Below, piece by piece: positions 53,721-63,427 of a stretch of DNA of 64,000 nt (its first letter is position 1; each line of letters starts with the position of its first letter). A program made the translations under genes and the position numbers. The stretch spans positions 434,001 through 498,000 of the forward strand of contig JAQZBQ010000002.1 of the NCBI GenBank assembly GCA_029237825.1. Reading direction: 5' to 3'. The stretch is from Bacteroidota bacterium. Its GTDB lineage: Bacteria > Bacteroidota > Bacteroidia > B-17B0 > Aurantibacillaceae. The notes under the pieces are model-generated. The model saw only the letters and a program-made list of their open reading frames with translations, was not told where the DNA came from and searched no databases.

Positions 53721-53993
53721 ATGAAATCTCCGCTCACCAGATCTCAATATAATACCGATATACTGGCAAAACGGTATGCAGAACGTGTTATTTTAAATAA
53801 CCTCAAAATTATTGATTGTATTGGCCGTGAGAAATACGAGGAAGCGGCCAAACTGAGGGATGAAATTAAAAAGGATCTTGAAGAAACCGCCATTTATATT
53901 GCTGATCTTACTAAAACCGACCTACAAACTGTACGCGACATGCTGGTTAAAAACAATCAGAAAATTTTTGACACCCTAAGCGAACAAAAATAA
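53721..53993 (+). CDS. Small UVR-motif protein
   Basis: The 90-residue helical protein contains REKYEEAAKLRDEIKKD (about 36-52), matching the UVR motif found in UvrB, UvrC and Clp-associated McsA-type proteins, where it mediates protein contact. The rest is helical with no other domain. It may be an adaptor or a nucleoid or repair accessory protein; function is unproven. It ends 7 bases before the convergent plsY stop. Confidence 0.75.
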   Translation: MKSPLTRSQYNTDILAKRYAERVILNNLKIIDCIGREKYEEAAKLRDEIKKDLEETAIYIADLTKTDLQTVRDMLVKNNQKIFDTLSEQK

Positions 53994-54000
53994 CTGGTAC

Positions 54001-54633
54001 CTAAAGCTTTTTAGCAAACAAATTAACCTTCGACTCCTGGCGTTTTAACAAACGGCTGATATTTTTCTTGTGAGTAACAATTAACAGAACGGCAACAAAC
54101 AAAGAAAAAATTAGAAGGGTTTCATTTTGGTTTTTTAAAATCACATTCAGAAAAAATGGGAAGCTCATTCCGGCAGTTATCGATGATAACGACACATACC
54201 GCGTGGCAAGTAAAACAGTTAAAAATACGCCTAAAACCATTAAACTGGTAACGGGTGTCAGGCAAATCACTACACCTAAAATAGTGGCCACACCTTTTCC
54301 GCCCCTAAAACCAGCAAAAATGGGAAAAACATGCCCTACCAGGGCGGCAATTCCCAAACCAAGTTCCAGATTTACGAATTCATTGGTATCATAAACATAT
54401 GGCGAAAGATGGGCTAACAACACTGCATAGGTTCCTTTGATAATATCGATAATTAATACAGGAATTCCGGCTCTTTTCCCTAATACCCTGAAAGTATTGG
54501 TTGCCCCTGCGTTTCCACTACCAAACTCCCGTACATCAATTCCGTAATATTTTTTACCCCACCAAACTGCGGTAGGAATAGAACCTAATAGATAGGCGAA
54601 AATCAAAACCGATATAATAAGAATAGTTTCCAA
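54001..54633 (-). CDS. plsY: Glycerol-3-phosphate acyltransferase PlsY
   Basis: The 210-residue membrane enzyme transfers acyl groups from acyl-phosphate to glycerol-3-phosphate, the first step of phospholipid synthesis. The conserved blocks are present: FGSGNAGATNTFRVLG (37-52) and GHVFPIFAGFRGGKGVATILG (about 100-120), with five membrane helices. The -7 element at 54653-54660 gives it its own promoter, divergent from ruvA. Confidence 0.96.
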   Translation of the reverse strand: METILIISVLIFAYLLGSIPTAVWWGKKYYGIDVREFGSGNAGATNTFRVLGKRAGIPVLIIDIIKGTYAVLLAHLSPYVYDTNEFVNLELGLGIAALVGHVFPIFAGFRGGKGVATILGVVICLTPVTSLMVLGVFLTVLLATRYVSLSSITAGMSFPFFLNVILKNQNETLLIFSLFVAVLLIVTHKKNISRLLKRQESKVNLFAKKL

Positions 54634-54652
54634 AACGGATGTTAATTTAAAA

Positions 54653-54660
54653 CAAATATA
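54653..54660 (-). promoter_or_regulatory. -7 promoter element of plsY
   Basis: The minus strand reads TATATTTG, an exact TAnnTTTG, 20 bases before the ATG at 54633. Confidence 0.5.
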
Positions 54661-54705
54661 CTGAAATAATACGCGAATGGTTACCTAAACAGTTTAGCAA
54701 CGTCG

Positions 54706-54721
54706 AATTGTTTTAACAATT
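54706..54721. promoter_or_regulatory. Inverted repeat in the plsY-ruvA intergenic region
   Basis: AATTGTT (54706-54712) and AACAATT (54715-54721) form a 7-bp dyad with a 2-base spacer, about -67 relative to plsY and -96 relative to ruvA starts. A candidate operator only; no T-run follows in either direction, so it is not a terminator. Confidence 0.3.
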
Positions 54722-54774
54722 TTCTGTTTAAAATTCATTCCACAAAGGAATTCCTGGCTTTTGGCGTGTAAACT

Positions 54775-54803
54775 TTTGGTGTTGGCATCCATTATTTATT
54801 TTG
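54775..54803 (+). promoter_or_regulatory. Likely promoter of the ruvA-sprA unit
   Basis: TTTG at 54775-54778 is followed after 17 bases by TTATTTTG at 54796-54803 (one mismatch from TAnnTTTG). It gives a predicted start about 35 bases before the ruvA ATG at 54844. Confidence 0.45.
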
Positions 54804-54843
54804 CATTTTTTCAAAAAAGTTTTGTTATTTTCACACCTCTTTT

Positions 54844-55437
54844 ATGATCAGTTATGTTAGCGGGCAAATTGCCGAACTCAATCCTGCCTTAGCAGTTATC
54901 GACACACATGGAGTTGGATATGGCTTACTGATTTCATTAACAACTTATAGCCAGATTCAGGGAAAAACGTCAGCTAAGCTCTATGTGGAAAGTGTTTATG
55001 TAAGAGATGATAATCCGCGTTATTTCGGATTCGCCGACCCGGAGGAACGCGACTTGTTTCGTAAACTCATATCCGTTTCCGGGGTAGGTGGTGGGAGCGC
55101 CATTTTGATGCTGTCATCTTTAAGTGCACCAGAGATTGCCGGGGCGATCAATACCGCCAACGTGGCCTTATTAAAAAGTATTAAGGGTATTGGGGAAAAA
55201 ACAGCGCAACGCATCGTAGTTGATTTAAAAGGGAAAATGGGTAAACATGAAGGCGGCATCTCACAGATTTTAAGCCCATCATACAATAAAAATAAAGACG
55301 AAGCGTTAATGGCTCTGGTTACACTGGGTTTTCCTAAAGCAACCGCAGAGAAGGCCATTGAAAAAGCAATTAAACAACAAGGAATACCTACAGATAATGT
55401 TGAACAGTTGATTAAGTCAGCTTTAAAAAATATGTAA
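54844..55437 (+). CDS. ruvA: Holliday junction helicase subunit RuvA
   Basis: The 197-residue protein has the OB domain (MISYVSGQIAELNP ... IDTHGVGYGLLIS), the two helix-hairpin-helix elements (SVSGVGGGSAILML and SIKGIGEKTAQRIVVDLKGK) and the C-terminal RuvB-binding domain (EALMALVTLGFPKATAEKAIEKA). It binds four-way junctions with RuvB and RuvC. It is followed after 7 bases by sprA, an arrangement reported in other Bacteroidota. Confidence 0.98.
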   Translation: MISYVSGQIAELNPALAVIDTHGVGYGLLISLTTYSQIQGKTSAKLYVESVYVRDDNPRYFGFADPEERDLFRKLISVSGVGGGSAILMLSSLSAPEIAGAINTANVALLKSIKGIGEKTAQRIVVDLKGKMGKHEGGISQILSPSYNKNKDEALMALVTLGFPKATAEKAIEKAIKQQGIPTDNVEQLIKSALKNM

Positions 55438-55444
55438 TTTACGC

Positions 55445-58400
55445 GTGGTAAAAGGAGTGGTAAAATTTCTTGTAGTGGGTTCTGTGTCTCTTGGCCTTAT
55501 GAGCATTGTAGTGAGCTCAAAAGCTAAGAACGCGCCCTTAAGTAAACCACACTTTTTTAATCAATCTGTTCTCAACCTGGATTCTCCAATCGTCACTAAA
55601 GACGATTTACCATTTAAATTTAATGATAACAATGGCGCACAGCCTAACTATGACGAGAACAGCGGGCTCTATTTGAATAACCCTTCAAATATTACTACCG
55701 AAACCAATTACAATCCTCAAACCGGCAATTACGATATTACGCAGAAAATCGGGAACATGAATTACCGGCCCGAAACGTATGTGGAGTTCCAGGATTATCA
55801 GGATCAGCAATTTAAGACAGCAGTTAAAAATCACTGGAAATCTAAGATTAAAGCCGAAGACCTTCAAAACCAAAATAAAAAGGGATCCATTCCCAAACTG
55901 ACGGTTGGTGGAGATATTTTTGACCGGATATTCGGAGGTAACACCGTAGATATCAAACCTACGGGAACCGCCGAGCTAATTTTTGCATTGAACCGTAATA
56001 AGACACTGAACCCTGCTATTCCGCAACGCCAGCAGAAAGTAACCAATTTCGACTTTAACATGCGTATCCAATTAAACCTGATAGGAAAAATTGGAGATAA
56101 ATTAAAAATTACGACGAGTTATAATACCGAAGCATCTTTTGATTGGGAAAATCAAATGAAACTGGAATATACCGGTTACGAAGATGAGATCATTAAAAAA
56201 ATTGAGGCAGGAAATGTGAGCATGCCGTTAAACAGTTCTTTGATCCAGGGAAGTCAGAGTTTGTTTGGTGTGAAAACACAATTACAGTTCGGGCGGTTAA
56301 CGGCGACGGCTTTATTTTCTCAGCAGCGCGGAAAAAAACAGGAAGTATCCGTACAGGGCGGGGCGCAAACCATGTATTTTAACGTGAACGCGGATAACTA
56401 TGAGGTGAATAAGCATTATTTCCTTGGCCATTACTTCCGGGATAATTATGATCAGTGGATGACCACTTTGCCGGTGGTAACTACTCCAATTGTTATTACC
56501 AAAGTAGAGGTATACATCACCAACCAAACCGGTAGTACAGAACAGGTAAGAAGTATTGCTGCATTTACGGATCTGGGGGAAGATTCAACACATGTAAATT
56601 CAGTGCTTCGCTCAACAAGTTGCCAGCAAAACCCAAATTACCGAATCATTGACGGTGCGGACGTATTTCCTCACAATGACGCCAATACACTCTACAAAAT
56701 CCTGACGGATACCGGATCCACAGCGATCATGCCTGCCCGTTCAAATGGCAATGCTTCATTAATTTATTCTGCCTTGTCGAATAATGGACAGGCCCCAAAC
56801 TTTTGTAATGATGGCAACAAGTTCCTTCAGTCAGCCCGTGATTTCGAGGTTGCTCAAAACTGCCGCCGGTTAAATCCTTCCGAGTTCACGTTTAACAGCC
56901 GACTGGGTTTTATCTCTATCAACCAATCCATCAACAATGATCAAACGGTTGCAGTAGCTTATCAGTATACCTACAACGGACAGGTTTACCAGGTGGGAGA
57001 ATTTTCTGATCAGTATACTTCGGGTCCTTTATATCTGAAATTATTAAAGTCAGGATCGGTTACAAGTCCAAAGTTCAGTACCTGGGATTTAATGATGAAG
57101 AATGTGTATTCACTCGGCGCTTATAACCTGAATGCCGCTGATTTTAAATGTGACATTTTTTACAATAACATCGAGACCGGCGTGGATATTCCATATATCC
57201 CTTATGGAAGTGTGAACGGAAAACTATTGGTTCAGGTAATGGGTCTTGATAAGTTAAGCGTAAATGGTGACCCCTATTCCGATGGTGTTTTTGATTTTAT
57301 TCCAGGATATACCATTAATGCTAACAATGGACGAATTTACCTCTCCTCGAAAGAACCTTTTGGAAATAACCTGCGGAGTAAGTTCGATGCCGGCGACTTC
57401 CCTACGGCAAATAAGTACATTTATCAGGAATTGTACGATTCTACCCGAACGGTGGCCCAGCAACTTCCTGAAAAGAACCGATTTAAAATCAAAGGGCAGT
57501 ACAAATCAGCTTCCGGCTCTGAGATCTCGTTGAATGCACTCAATATTCCGCAAGGTGCTGTAGCTGTTACAGCAAACGGACAGAAATTGACCGAAAACGT
57601 GGATTATACCGTAGATTATACACTGGGTCGTGTGAAAATTATTAACGAAAGCATTTTAAATTCAGGCGCCAACATTAAAGTGAGTACTGAAAGCAACTCG
57701 CTCTTTAATGTTCAGCAGCGAAGTTTATTGGGTACCCGATTAGATTTTAAAGTGAACAATGATTTAACGCTGGGTGGAACTTTGCTCCATTTAAATGAAA
57801 AGCCCACTACTCAAAAAGTTAACATTGGCGACGAACCTGTTTCCAACACCATTTGGGGTGTGGATTACAATTACAAAACTGACGTGCCATTCCTTACCCG
57901 GTTAATTGACCGCATTCCGTTGATTAACACCAAGGAAATGAGTAGCATCGTTACCCGGGGTGAATTTGCGCAATTGGTTCCGGGAAACTCAAGAGCAATT
58001 GGTAAAGACGGTAATTCCTACGTAGATGACTTTGAAGGAAGTATTTCACTGATTGATTTGAAAAGCCCTAATGCCTGGTTTATGGCCAGTGTTCCGCAGG
58101 GGCAACCCAATTTATTTCCTGAAGCCGTTGAAAATGATAATATATTCCCTGGAATAAACCGGGCTCAGTTTAACTGGTACACCATTGATCCGTTATTTTA
58201 CGGACAACAAAATACCAGCACGAAACCTGCAAATATTCCTGAAGCAACTTTCTCTAATAATTTCATGCGCCAGGTTTTGGAAACGGAATTGTTTCCTAGT
58301 AAAACACCGCCAAACGGCCAGCCGGTTGTTTTATCTGTTTTGGATTTAGCTTTTTATCCCGGGGAACGCGGTCCTTATAATTATGATGTAGAACCCACTG

Positions 58401-61400
58401 TTTACTCTAGCGGGATAATTAAACCTCCGGCAGCGAATGTAGGAAGACTTGCTAACCCGGAAAGCCGTTGGGGTGGCATCATGCGCCGTTTGGAGACCAA
58501 TGACTTTCAGGCTGCAAATATTGAATACGTTCAATTCTGGATGATGGATCCGTTCAATGATGATTATAACAGTAGTACTTATCCGGATATGGATAAAGAC
58601 AACAAACCGAGCGGAGAAATGTACATCAACCTCGGTAACATCAGCGAAGATATTATCAAAGACGGGAAAATGTGTTACGAAAATGGTTTACCAAGTGCCA
58701 GTGGTACTAATGCCGTGCTTCCAACCATTGAATCGAATATCGGTAAATCACCTTTAATCAGCCCAATTTCGAATTCTTTTGTGAATGACCCTGCCGACAG
58801 GCCCTTTCAGGATTTAGGGTATGATGGTTTTTCAAATGCTGATGAAGCTACAAAGTTTTCTCAGTTTATGACAGCTTTAAATCCTTACTCTGGGCCTGAG
58901 ATTGATAAGGCTAGAAATGACCCAAGTTCCGATGAGTACCATTTTTTCCGGGGCAGTGATTACGATGGCTTATCAAATCTGGAAGGAAATACCCTTCACC
59001 GTTATAAAAAATACAATAACCCGGAGGGAAACTCTCCAACCGAAGCACAATATCCTGATGCAAGTATTCCAAGTGCGGCCACAAACCTGCCGAATATTGA
59101 GGATATTAATAAAGACAATACGCTGAGCGAAACAGAAAATTATTACCAGTACCGTATTAAAATTTCACCGCAGGACCTTACTCCAAATAACGTTGGGCAA
59201 AACTACATTGTGAACGTCATTGATGGAACGGCCACGATTGGCAATACACAGAAAAATGTGAAATGGTACCAATTTAAAGTTCCTGTGACGGAATTTGAAA
59301 AGTCGGTTGGTTCCATTGAAGGTTTTAACTCGATCCGTTTCATGCGTGTATTCATGAAAGGTTTTAACAAGCCTGTTGTTTGTCGTATTGCCCGTATGGA
59401 GTTGGTAAGAAGTGACTGGAGACGTTATGCTTTCGACCTTCAAAAACCGGGAGAGTATATTGCAAATGACGATAACACAACTACGTTTGACGTATCTGCT
59501 GTGAGTTTACAGGAAAATGGCTCAAAAGTTCCGGTTAACTATGTCATTCCACCGGGTATCTCACAGCAGCAGAATGTGCAAACCACCAATAATACTTTGC
59601 TAAATGAGCAGGCCCTTTCATTAAGAACCTGTAACCTGAAGGATGGTGATAGCCGCGCTATCATCAAAAATACGGAACTCGATGTACGTTCTTTTGGAAA
59701 ACTGAAGCTGTTCATGCATGCTGAAAAACTTGGTTCAGACCCTTTAAATGACGGTGATGTAACGGTTTTTGTGAGACTTGGTTCAGATTATAATAATAAC
59801 TATTACGAATATGAGATTCCGGTTAAATTAACACAGCCGGGCTATTACGATCCTAACGTAGACGGTGACAGGGCAACCGTGTGGCCATCCGATAATGAGT
59901 TTGTGATCGATTTTGAAAAGATAACGTCCGCGAAAGTCAACCGGAATTCGGACGCAGGTATCGATCTGGTGGCGATGCAAAAACCGTATTCTCAGTCGGA
60001 CGGTTCTAATACCATTACCGTAGTTGGTAACCCAAATTTAGCCAGTGTCAAAAGCATTATGGTTGGTATCCGAAATCCGAAAGACAATGGAAGCCTTCCT
60101 AAATGCGTGGAAGTATGGATTAACGAATTACGGTTAACCGATTTCGTGAATAAAGGCGGTTGGGCAACAACCGGAAGTATTCAGGCCAAGCTGGCCGACT
60201 TAGGTCAGGTTTCGCTTGCGGCTACTTATAGTAAGCCATATTTTGGAAGTATCGAGAAAAAAATCAGTGAGCGTAGCCGTGAAACCAATTTTCAGTGGGA
60301 CGCTGCCTCAACCTTTCAAATGGGAAAATTCTTTCCTGTAAAATGGCGGGTAAATTTACCGGTGTATTATGCCTATGGGCAAACACGGATCACACCACAA
60401 TACAGTCCGTATGATCCAGATATTAAAATTGACAATCCTAATATAGATCCCGCTCTTCAAAAAGAAATTAAAAGGAATGCGCAGGACGTTACAGTGAGAA
60501 AAGGCTACAATTTCTCAAATGTACGGATTGACGGCTTTAAAAAAGAAGGAACAAAACCGATGCCCTGGGATGTTTCCAATTTTTCTGCAACCTACGCCTA
60601 TAATGAAACTACACGCAGAAATGTGAATATTGAGCGAAGCATCCTCAAATCTTACCGAGGAGCGCTGTCTTATAATTACGCCATAACCGCAAAAGCCTGG
60701 ACTCCGTTTAAAAAGACCAAATCCAAAATTTTAAATAACAAATGGCTAACGCTTGTTAAAGAATTTAATGTAACCCCTCTTCCTAACCGTGTAGGCTTTA
60801 ACATGGAAATTAACCGAACCTACAGTGAACTGTTGAACCGTGACATTACAAGCTTTTATTCAGGTGTATCAGATAATTTAACCAAAGCCCAATTTAACAA
60901 AACCTTTACCATGGCGCGTAATTACGATTTGCAATGGAACCTTACCAAAAATCTGAAATTTGATTTTACAGCCAATAATGATGGTAGGATTTTGGAACCA
61001 TTGGATAAAATTGATACCCAGGAAGAGAAAGATACAATTCGCCGTAACATAATTGGCTTAGGAACTACTACCTCTTACCGGCATTCAGCCAACCTCAATT
61101 ATCAGATTCCAATCAATAAAATACCAATTTTTGATTTTGTAAATGCCAGTGCAAAATATAGTACTTCATACACGTGGACAAGACGACCTTTTGCCCAGGA
61201 ATCGGTGGGTAATACGATTCAAAATACAAATACCAAGGGACTTAACGGGACCCTGAATATGACGACCCTTTACAATAAGATTCCTTATTTCAGGAAGCTC
61301 AACACAGGGAATAAGCCAAAACCAAATGTCAAACCAACGGCTCCTAAAACAGCAGCCGATTCCGCAAAGAAGGCCACTCCTGAAAGCGTGAAGGATATTG

Positions 61401-62839
61401 GCGAATTTATAGCGCGGGGAATAATGATGATTAAACAGGTATCATTGACCTATCAGCAAACCAATGGTACCGCTTTACCAGGCTTCTTCCCGAGTTCGCA
61501 ATATCTCGGAATGGACCCAAGCAAGAACATGGCTCCTGGGTTTGGTTTCATCAGTGGTTCTAACGATAGTATTCTTCGTAACGCCATCAATAACGATTGG
61601 CTGGTAAAAAATCCAAATCAAAGCCTTCCTTATACACGAACGAACACCAATAATTTCACCTATCGGGCTAATGTCGAACCACATGGTAGTTTAAAGATTG
61701 AATTAAACGGTACAAAATCATTCGGCCGTAATGAATCTATGTTTGTGAGGTATGATTCGTCACAAACAGATAATGGTAACCGCGGATATATGTTTGAAAC
61801 GCCGAATAACTCCGGGAATTACAGCATCAGTGTGTTTACACTTGGAAAATCATTTAAGGACAAGGGAAATATTAAAGATGGAACATCTGAATTGTTTACT
61901 GAATTTCTGGCTACCCGACAGGATGTAGCAAAGGAACTTGCATTAGCTAACAGTACCGGAATTGATGATTTACAGTCAGATGGACGTGGTGGGTCTTATT
62001 ACGATGGATATAGCAATACCCAGCAGGATGTTTTATTGGGGGCGTTTTATGAAACCTACACCGGTAAACGATTGAAAGGAGTAGGGACAGATAAAATGTT
62101 CAAGCAAATTCCTATGCCAAACTGGACGGCAAGTTGGGATGGTTTGGGAAAAGTAAAATTTATGAAAAAGTATTTCCAGTCCGTAACAATTCGTCATGCA
62201 TACCGCTCCACTTATTCACTGGGAGGTTACGCCAACAACTTGTTGTTTGTAGATAATGACAATGATGGATATTCTGAATCAAGGGTGCCGGTGCAGAACT
62301 CAGTTTTTGGAGGCGTACAACAATCAGCGAACTTTAATCCAAAATATACCATCCAGGGAGCAACCATCACAGAAGCCTTTAGTCCCTTAATTAAATTCGA
62401 TTTTAAATTCAATAAACCTGGATTACTCGCAAACTTTGAAATTAAAAAGGACAAGACGGTGAACCTGAATATTACCGGTCCGCAAATTATTGAAACAAAA
62501 GGGCAGGAGTATGTTGTAGGAATTGGTTACCGTATCCCGAACCTTACAATTTCATCTATAACCATAAAAGGACAGCCGCTTAAAAGTGATTTGAATTTTA
62601 AACTCGATTTATCTTACCGGAAGAACATGACCGTTATCCGAAGAATTGTTGACGAAATCAGTACACCAACCGGAGGGCAAAATATCATTACCTTAAAAAC
62701 CGCTTTGGATTACCAGTTAACACAAGCAATCAACTTAAGGTTCTTTTATGATTGGATTAAAACCACACCTCAAACTTCCAACTCTTTTCCTACAGCAAAT
62801 ACAAACGCTGGTTTTAGCTTAAGATTTAACCTGCAATAA
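55445..62839 (+). CDS. sprA: SprA, type IX secretion outer-membrane translocon
   Basis: The 2464-residue beta-barrel protein is the translocon of the T9SS (called SprA in gliding Flavobacterium, Sov in Porphyromonas), with length near the 2400 residues of the family. It has a signal sequence, then SprA-type blocks such as DFNMRIQLNLIGKIGDKLKI, YVDDFEGSIS, and a barrel rich in aromatic strands to the end. The start is a GTG at 55445; a 9-base repeat makes a second GTG (55457) possible, and no ATG precedes the signal peptide. It exports the SBBP and CHU_C proteins found here. Confidence 0.97.
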   Translation: MVKGVVKFLVVGSVSLGLMSIVVSSKAKNAPLSKPHFFNQSVLNLDSPIVTKDDLPFKFNDNNGAQPNYDENSGLYLNNPSNITTETNYNPQTGNYDITQKIGNMNYRPETYVEFQDYQDQQFKTAVKNHWKSKIKAEDLQNQNKKGSIPKLTVGGDIFDRIFGGNTVDIKPTGTAELIFALNRNKTLNPAIPQRQQKVTNFDFNMRIQLNLIGKIGDKLKITTSYNTEASFDWENQMKLEYTGYEDEIIKKIEAGNVSMPLNSSLIQGSQSLFGVKTQLQFGRLTATALFSQQRGKKQEVSVQGGAQTMYFNVNADNYEVNKHYFLGHYFRDNYDQWMTTLPVVTTPIVITKVEVYITNQTGSTEQVRSIAAFTDLGEDSTHVNSVLRSTSCQQNPNYRIIDGADVFPHNDANTLYKILTDTGSTAIMPARSNGNASLIYSALSNNGQAPNFCNDGNKFLQSARDFEVAQNCRRLNPSEFTFNSRLGFISINQSINNDQTVAVAYQYTYNGQVYQVGEFSDQYTSGPLYLKLLKSGSVTSPKFSTWDLMMKNVYSLGAYNLNAADFKCDIFYNNIETGVDIPYIPYGSVNGKLLVQVMGLDKLSVNGDPYSDGVFDFIPGYTINANNGRIYLSSKEPFGNNLRSKFDAGDFPTANKYIYQELYDSTRTVAQQLPEKNRFKIKGQYKSASGSEISLNALNIPQGAVAVTANGQKLTENVDYTVDYTLGRVKIINESILNSGANIKVSTESNSLFNVQQRSLLGTRLDFKVNNDLTLGGTLLHLNEKPTTQKVNIGDEPVSNTIWGVDYNYKTDVPFLTRLIDRIPLINTKEMSSIVTRGEFAQLVPGNSRAIGKDGNSYVDDFEGSISLIDLKSPNAWFMASVPQGQPNLFPEAVENDNIFPGINRAQFNWYTIDPLFYGQQNTSTKPANIPEATFSNNFMRQVLETELFPSKTPPNGQPVVLSVLDLAFYPGERGPYNYDVEPTVYSSGIIKPPAANVGRLANPESRWGGIMRRLETNDFQAANIEYVQFWMMDPFNDDYNSSTYPDMDKDNKPSGEMYINLGNISEDIIKDGKMCYENGLPSASGTNAVLPTIESNIGKSPLISPISNSFVNDPADRPFQDLGYDGFSNADEATKFSQFMTALNPYSGPEIDKARNDPSSDEYHFFRGSDYDGLSNLEGNTLHRYKKYNNPEGNSPTEAQYPDASIPSAATNLPNIEDINKDNTLSETENYYQYRIKISPQDLTPNNVGQNYIVNVIDGTATIGNTQKNVKWYQFKVPVTEFEKSVGSIEGFNSIRFMRVFMKGFNKPVVCRIARMELVRSDWRRYAFDLQKPGEYIANDDNTTTFDVSAVSLQENGSKVPVNYVIPPGISQQQNVQTTNNTLLNEQALSLRTCNLKDGDSRAIIKNTELDVRSFGKLKLFMHAEKLGSDPLNDGDVTVFVRLGSDYNNNYYEYEIPVKLTQPGYYDPNVDGDRATVWPSDNEFVIDFEKITSAKVNRNSDAGIDLVAMQKPYSQSDGSNTITVVGNPNLASVKSIMVGIRNPKDNGSLPKCVEVWINELRLTDFVNKGGWATTGSIQAKLADLGQVSLAATYSKPYFGSIEKKISERSRETNFQWDAASTFQMGKFFPVKWRVNLPVYYAYGQTRITPQYSPYDPDIKIDNPNIDPALQKEIKRNAQDVTVRKGYNFSNVRIDGFKKEGTKPMPWDVSNFSATYAYNETTRRNVNIERSILKSYRGALSYNYAITAKAWTPFKKTKSKILNNKWLTLVKEFNVTPLPNRVGFNMEINRTYSELLNRDITSFYSGVSDNLTKAQFNKTFTMARNYDLQWNLTKNLKFDFTANNDGRILEPLDKIDTQEEKDTIRRNIIGLGTTTSYRHSANLNYQIPINKIPIFDFVNASAKYSTSYTWTRRPFAQESVGNTIQNTNTKGLNGTLNMTTLYNKIPYFRKLNTGNKPKPNVKPTAPKTAADSAKKATPESVKDIGEFIARGIMMIKQVSLTYQQTNGTALPGFFPSSQYLGMDPSKNMAPGFGFISGSNDSILRNAINNDWLVKNPNQSLPYTRTNTNNFTYRANVEPHGSLKIELNGTKSFGRNESMFVRYDSSQTDNGNRGYMFETPNNSGNYSISVFTLGKSFKDKGNIKDGTSELFTEFLATRQDVAKELALANSTGIDDLQSDGRGGSYYDGYSNTQQDVLLGAFYETYTGKRLKGVGTDKMFKQIPMPNWTASWDGLGKVKFMKKYFQSVTIRHAYRSTYSLGGYANNLLFVDNDNDGYSESRVPVQNSVFGGVQQSANFNPKYTIQGATITEAFSPLIKFDFKFNKPGLLANFEIKKDKTVNLNITGPQIIETKGQEYVVGIGYRIPNLTISSITIKGQPLKSDLNFKLDLSYRKNMTVIRRIVDEISTPTGGQNIITLKTALDYQLTQAINLRFFYDWIKTTPQTSNSFPTANTNAGFSLRFNLQ

Positions 62840-62845
62840 CCTGTA

Positions 62846-63364
62846 ATGAACGAGAAACTTAGTATGCAGGATTTGGGACGGCTAAGCTCGGATGAGTTTA
62901 AAGCCATCAATAAAAACAAAATCATACTTGTACTTGATAATGTAAGAAGTTTGAATAATGTTGGTTCAGCTTTTAGAACCGCTGACGCTTTTTTGATCGA
63001 AGAAATTTATATATGTGGAGTAACAGGTATTCCTCCAAAGCCCGAAATTGAAAAAACAGCTTTAGGAGCTACTGCCACAGTTTTCTGGAAATATTTTAAG
63101 ACGACGCAATTGGCTCTGGAAGAATTGAAATTAAACAACTATTTTATTGCTTCCGTTGAACAGGCAAAGAACTCCATTAAATTAAATCAGTTTCAAAAAC
63201 CGCTGCAACCTATTGCTTTAGTTTTTGGGAATGAAGTTTACGGCGTAGAGCAGGAAATCATTAATCAAAGCGACGTGTGTTTAGAAATACCACAATTTGG
63301 TACCAAACATTCGTTTAATGTGTCCGTGAGTATGGGAATCGTTTTGTGGGAACTACTTCGTTAG
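62846..63364 (+). CDS. TrmH/SpoU-family RNA methyltransferase
   Basis: The 172-residue SPOUT protein has the three motifs: LNNVGSAFRTADAF (about 35-48), ALVFGNEVYGV and the C-terminal knot segment KHSFNVSVSMGIVLWELL. It adds a 2'-O-methyl group to tRNA or rRNA ribose; the target nucleotide is not predictable. It follows sprA by 6 bases and may be its operon partner. The length is short for TrmH, near that of minimal TrmL-type proteins. Confidence 0.92.
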   Translation: MNEKLSMQDLGRLSSDEFKAINKNKIILVLDNVRSLNNVGSAFRTADAFLIEEIYICGVTGIPPKPEIEKTALGATATVFWKYFKTTQLALEELKLNNYFIASVEQAKNSIKLNQFQKPLQPIALVFGNEVYGVEQEIINQSDVCLEIPQFGTKHSFNVSVSMGIVLWELLR

Positions 63365-63427
63365 ATCATTTAAACATTAAAACGGACATCATCATCCATC
63401 AATAAACTTTGTTCCTCAATTCTATAT

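Noticed and set aside
55445-62839. Very large gene considered as a fused or mis-joined ORF
   Set aside because: The length and content match SprA of the T9SS, a family normally around 2400 residues.
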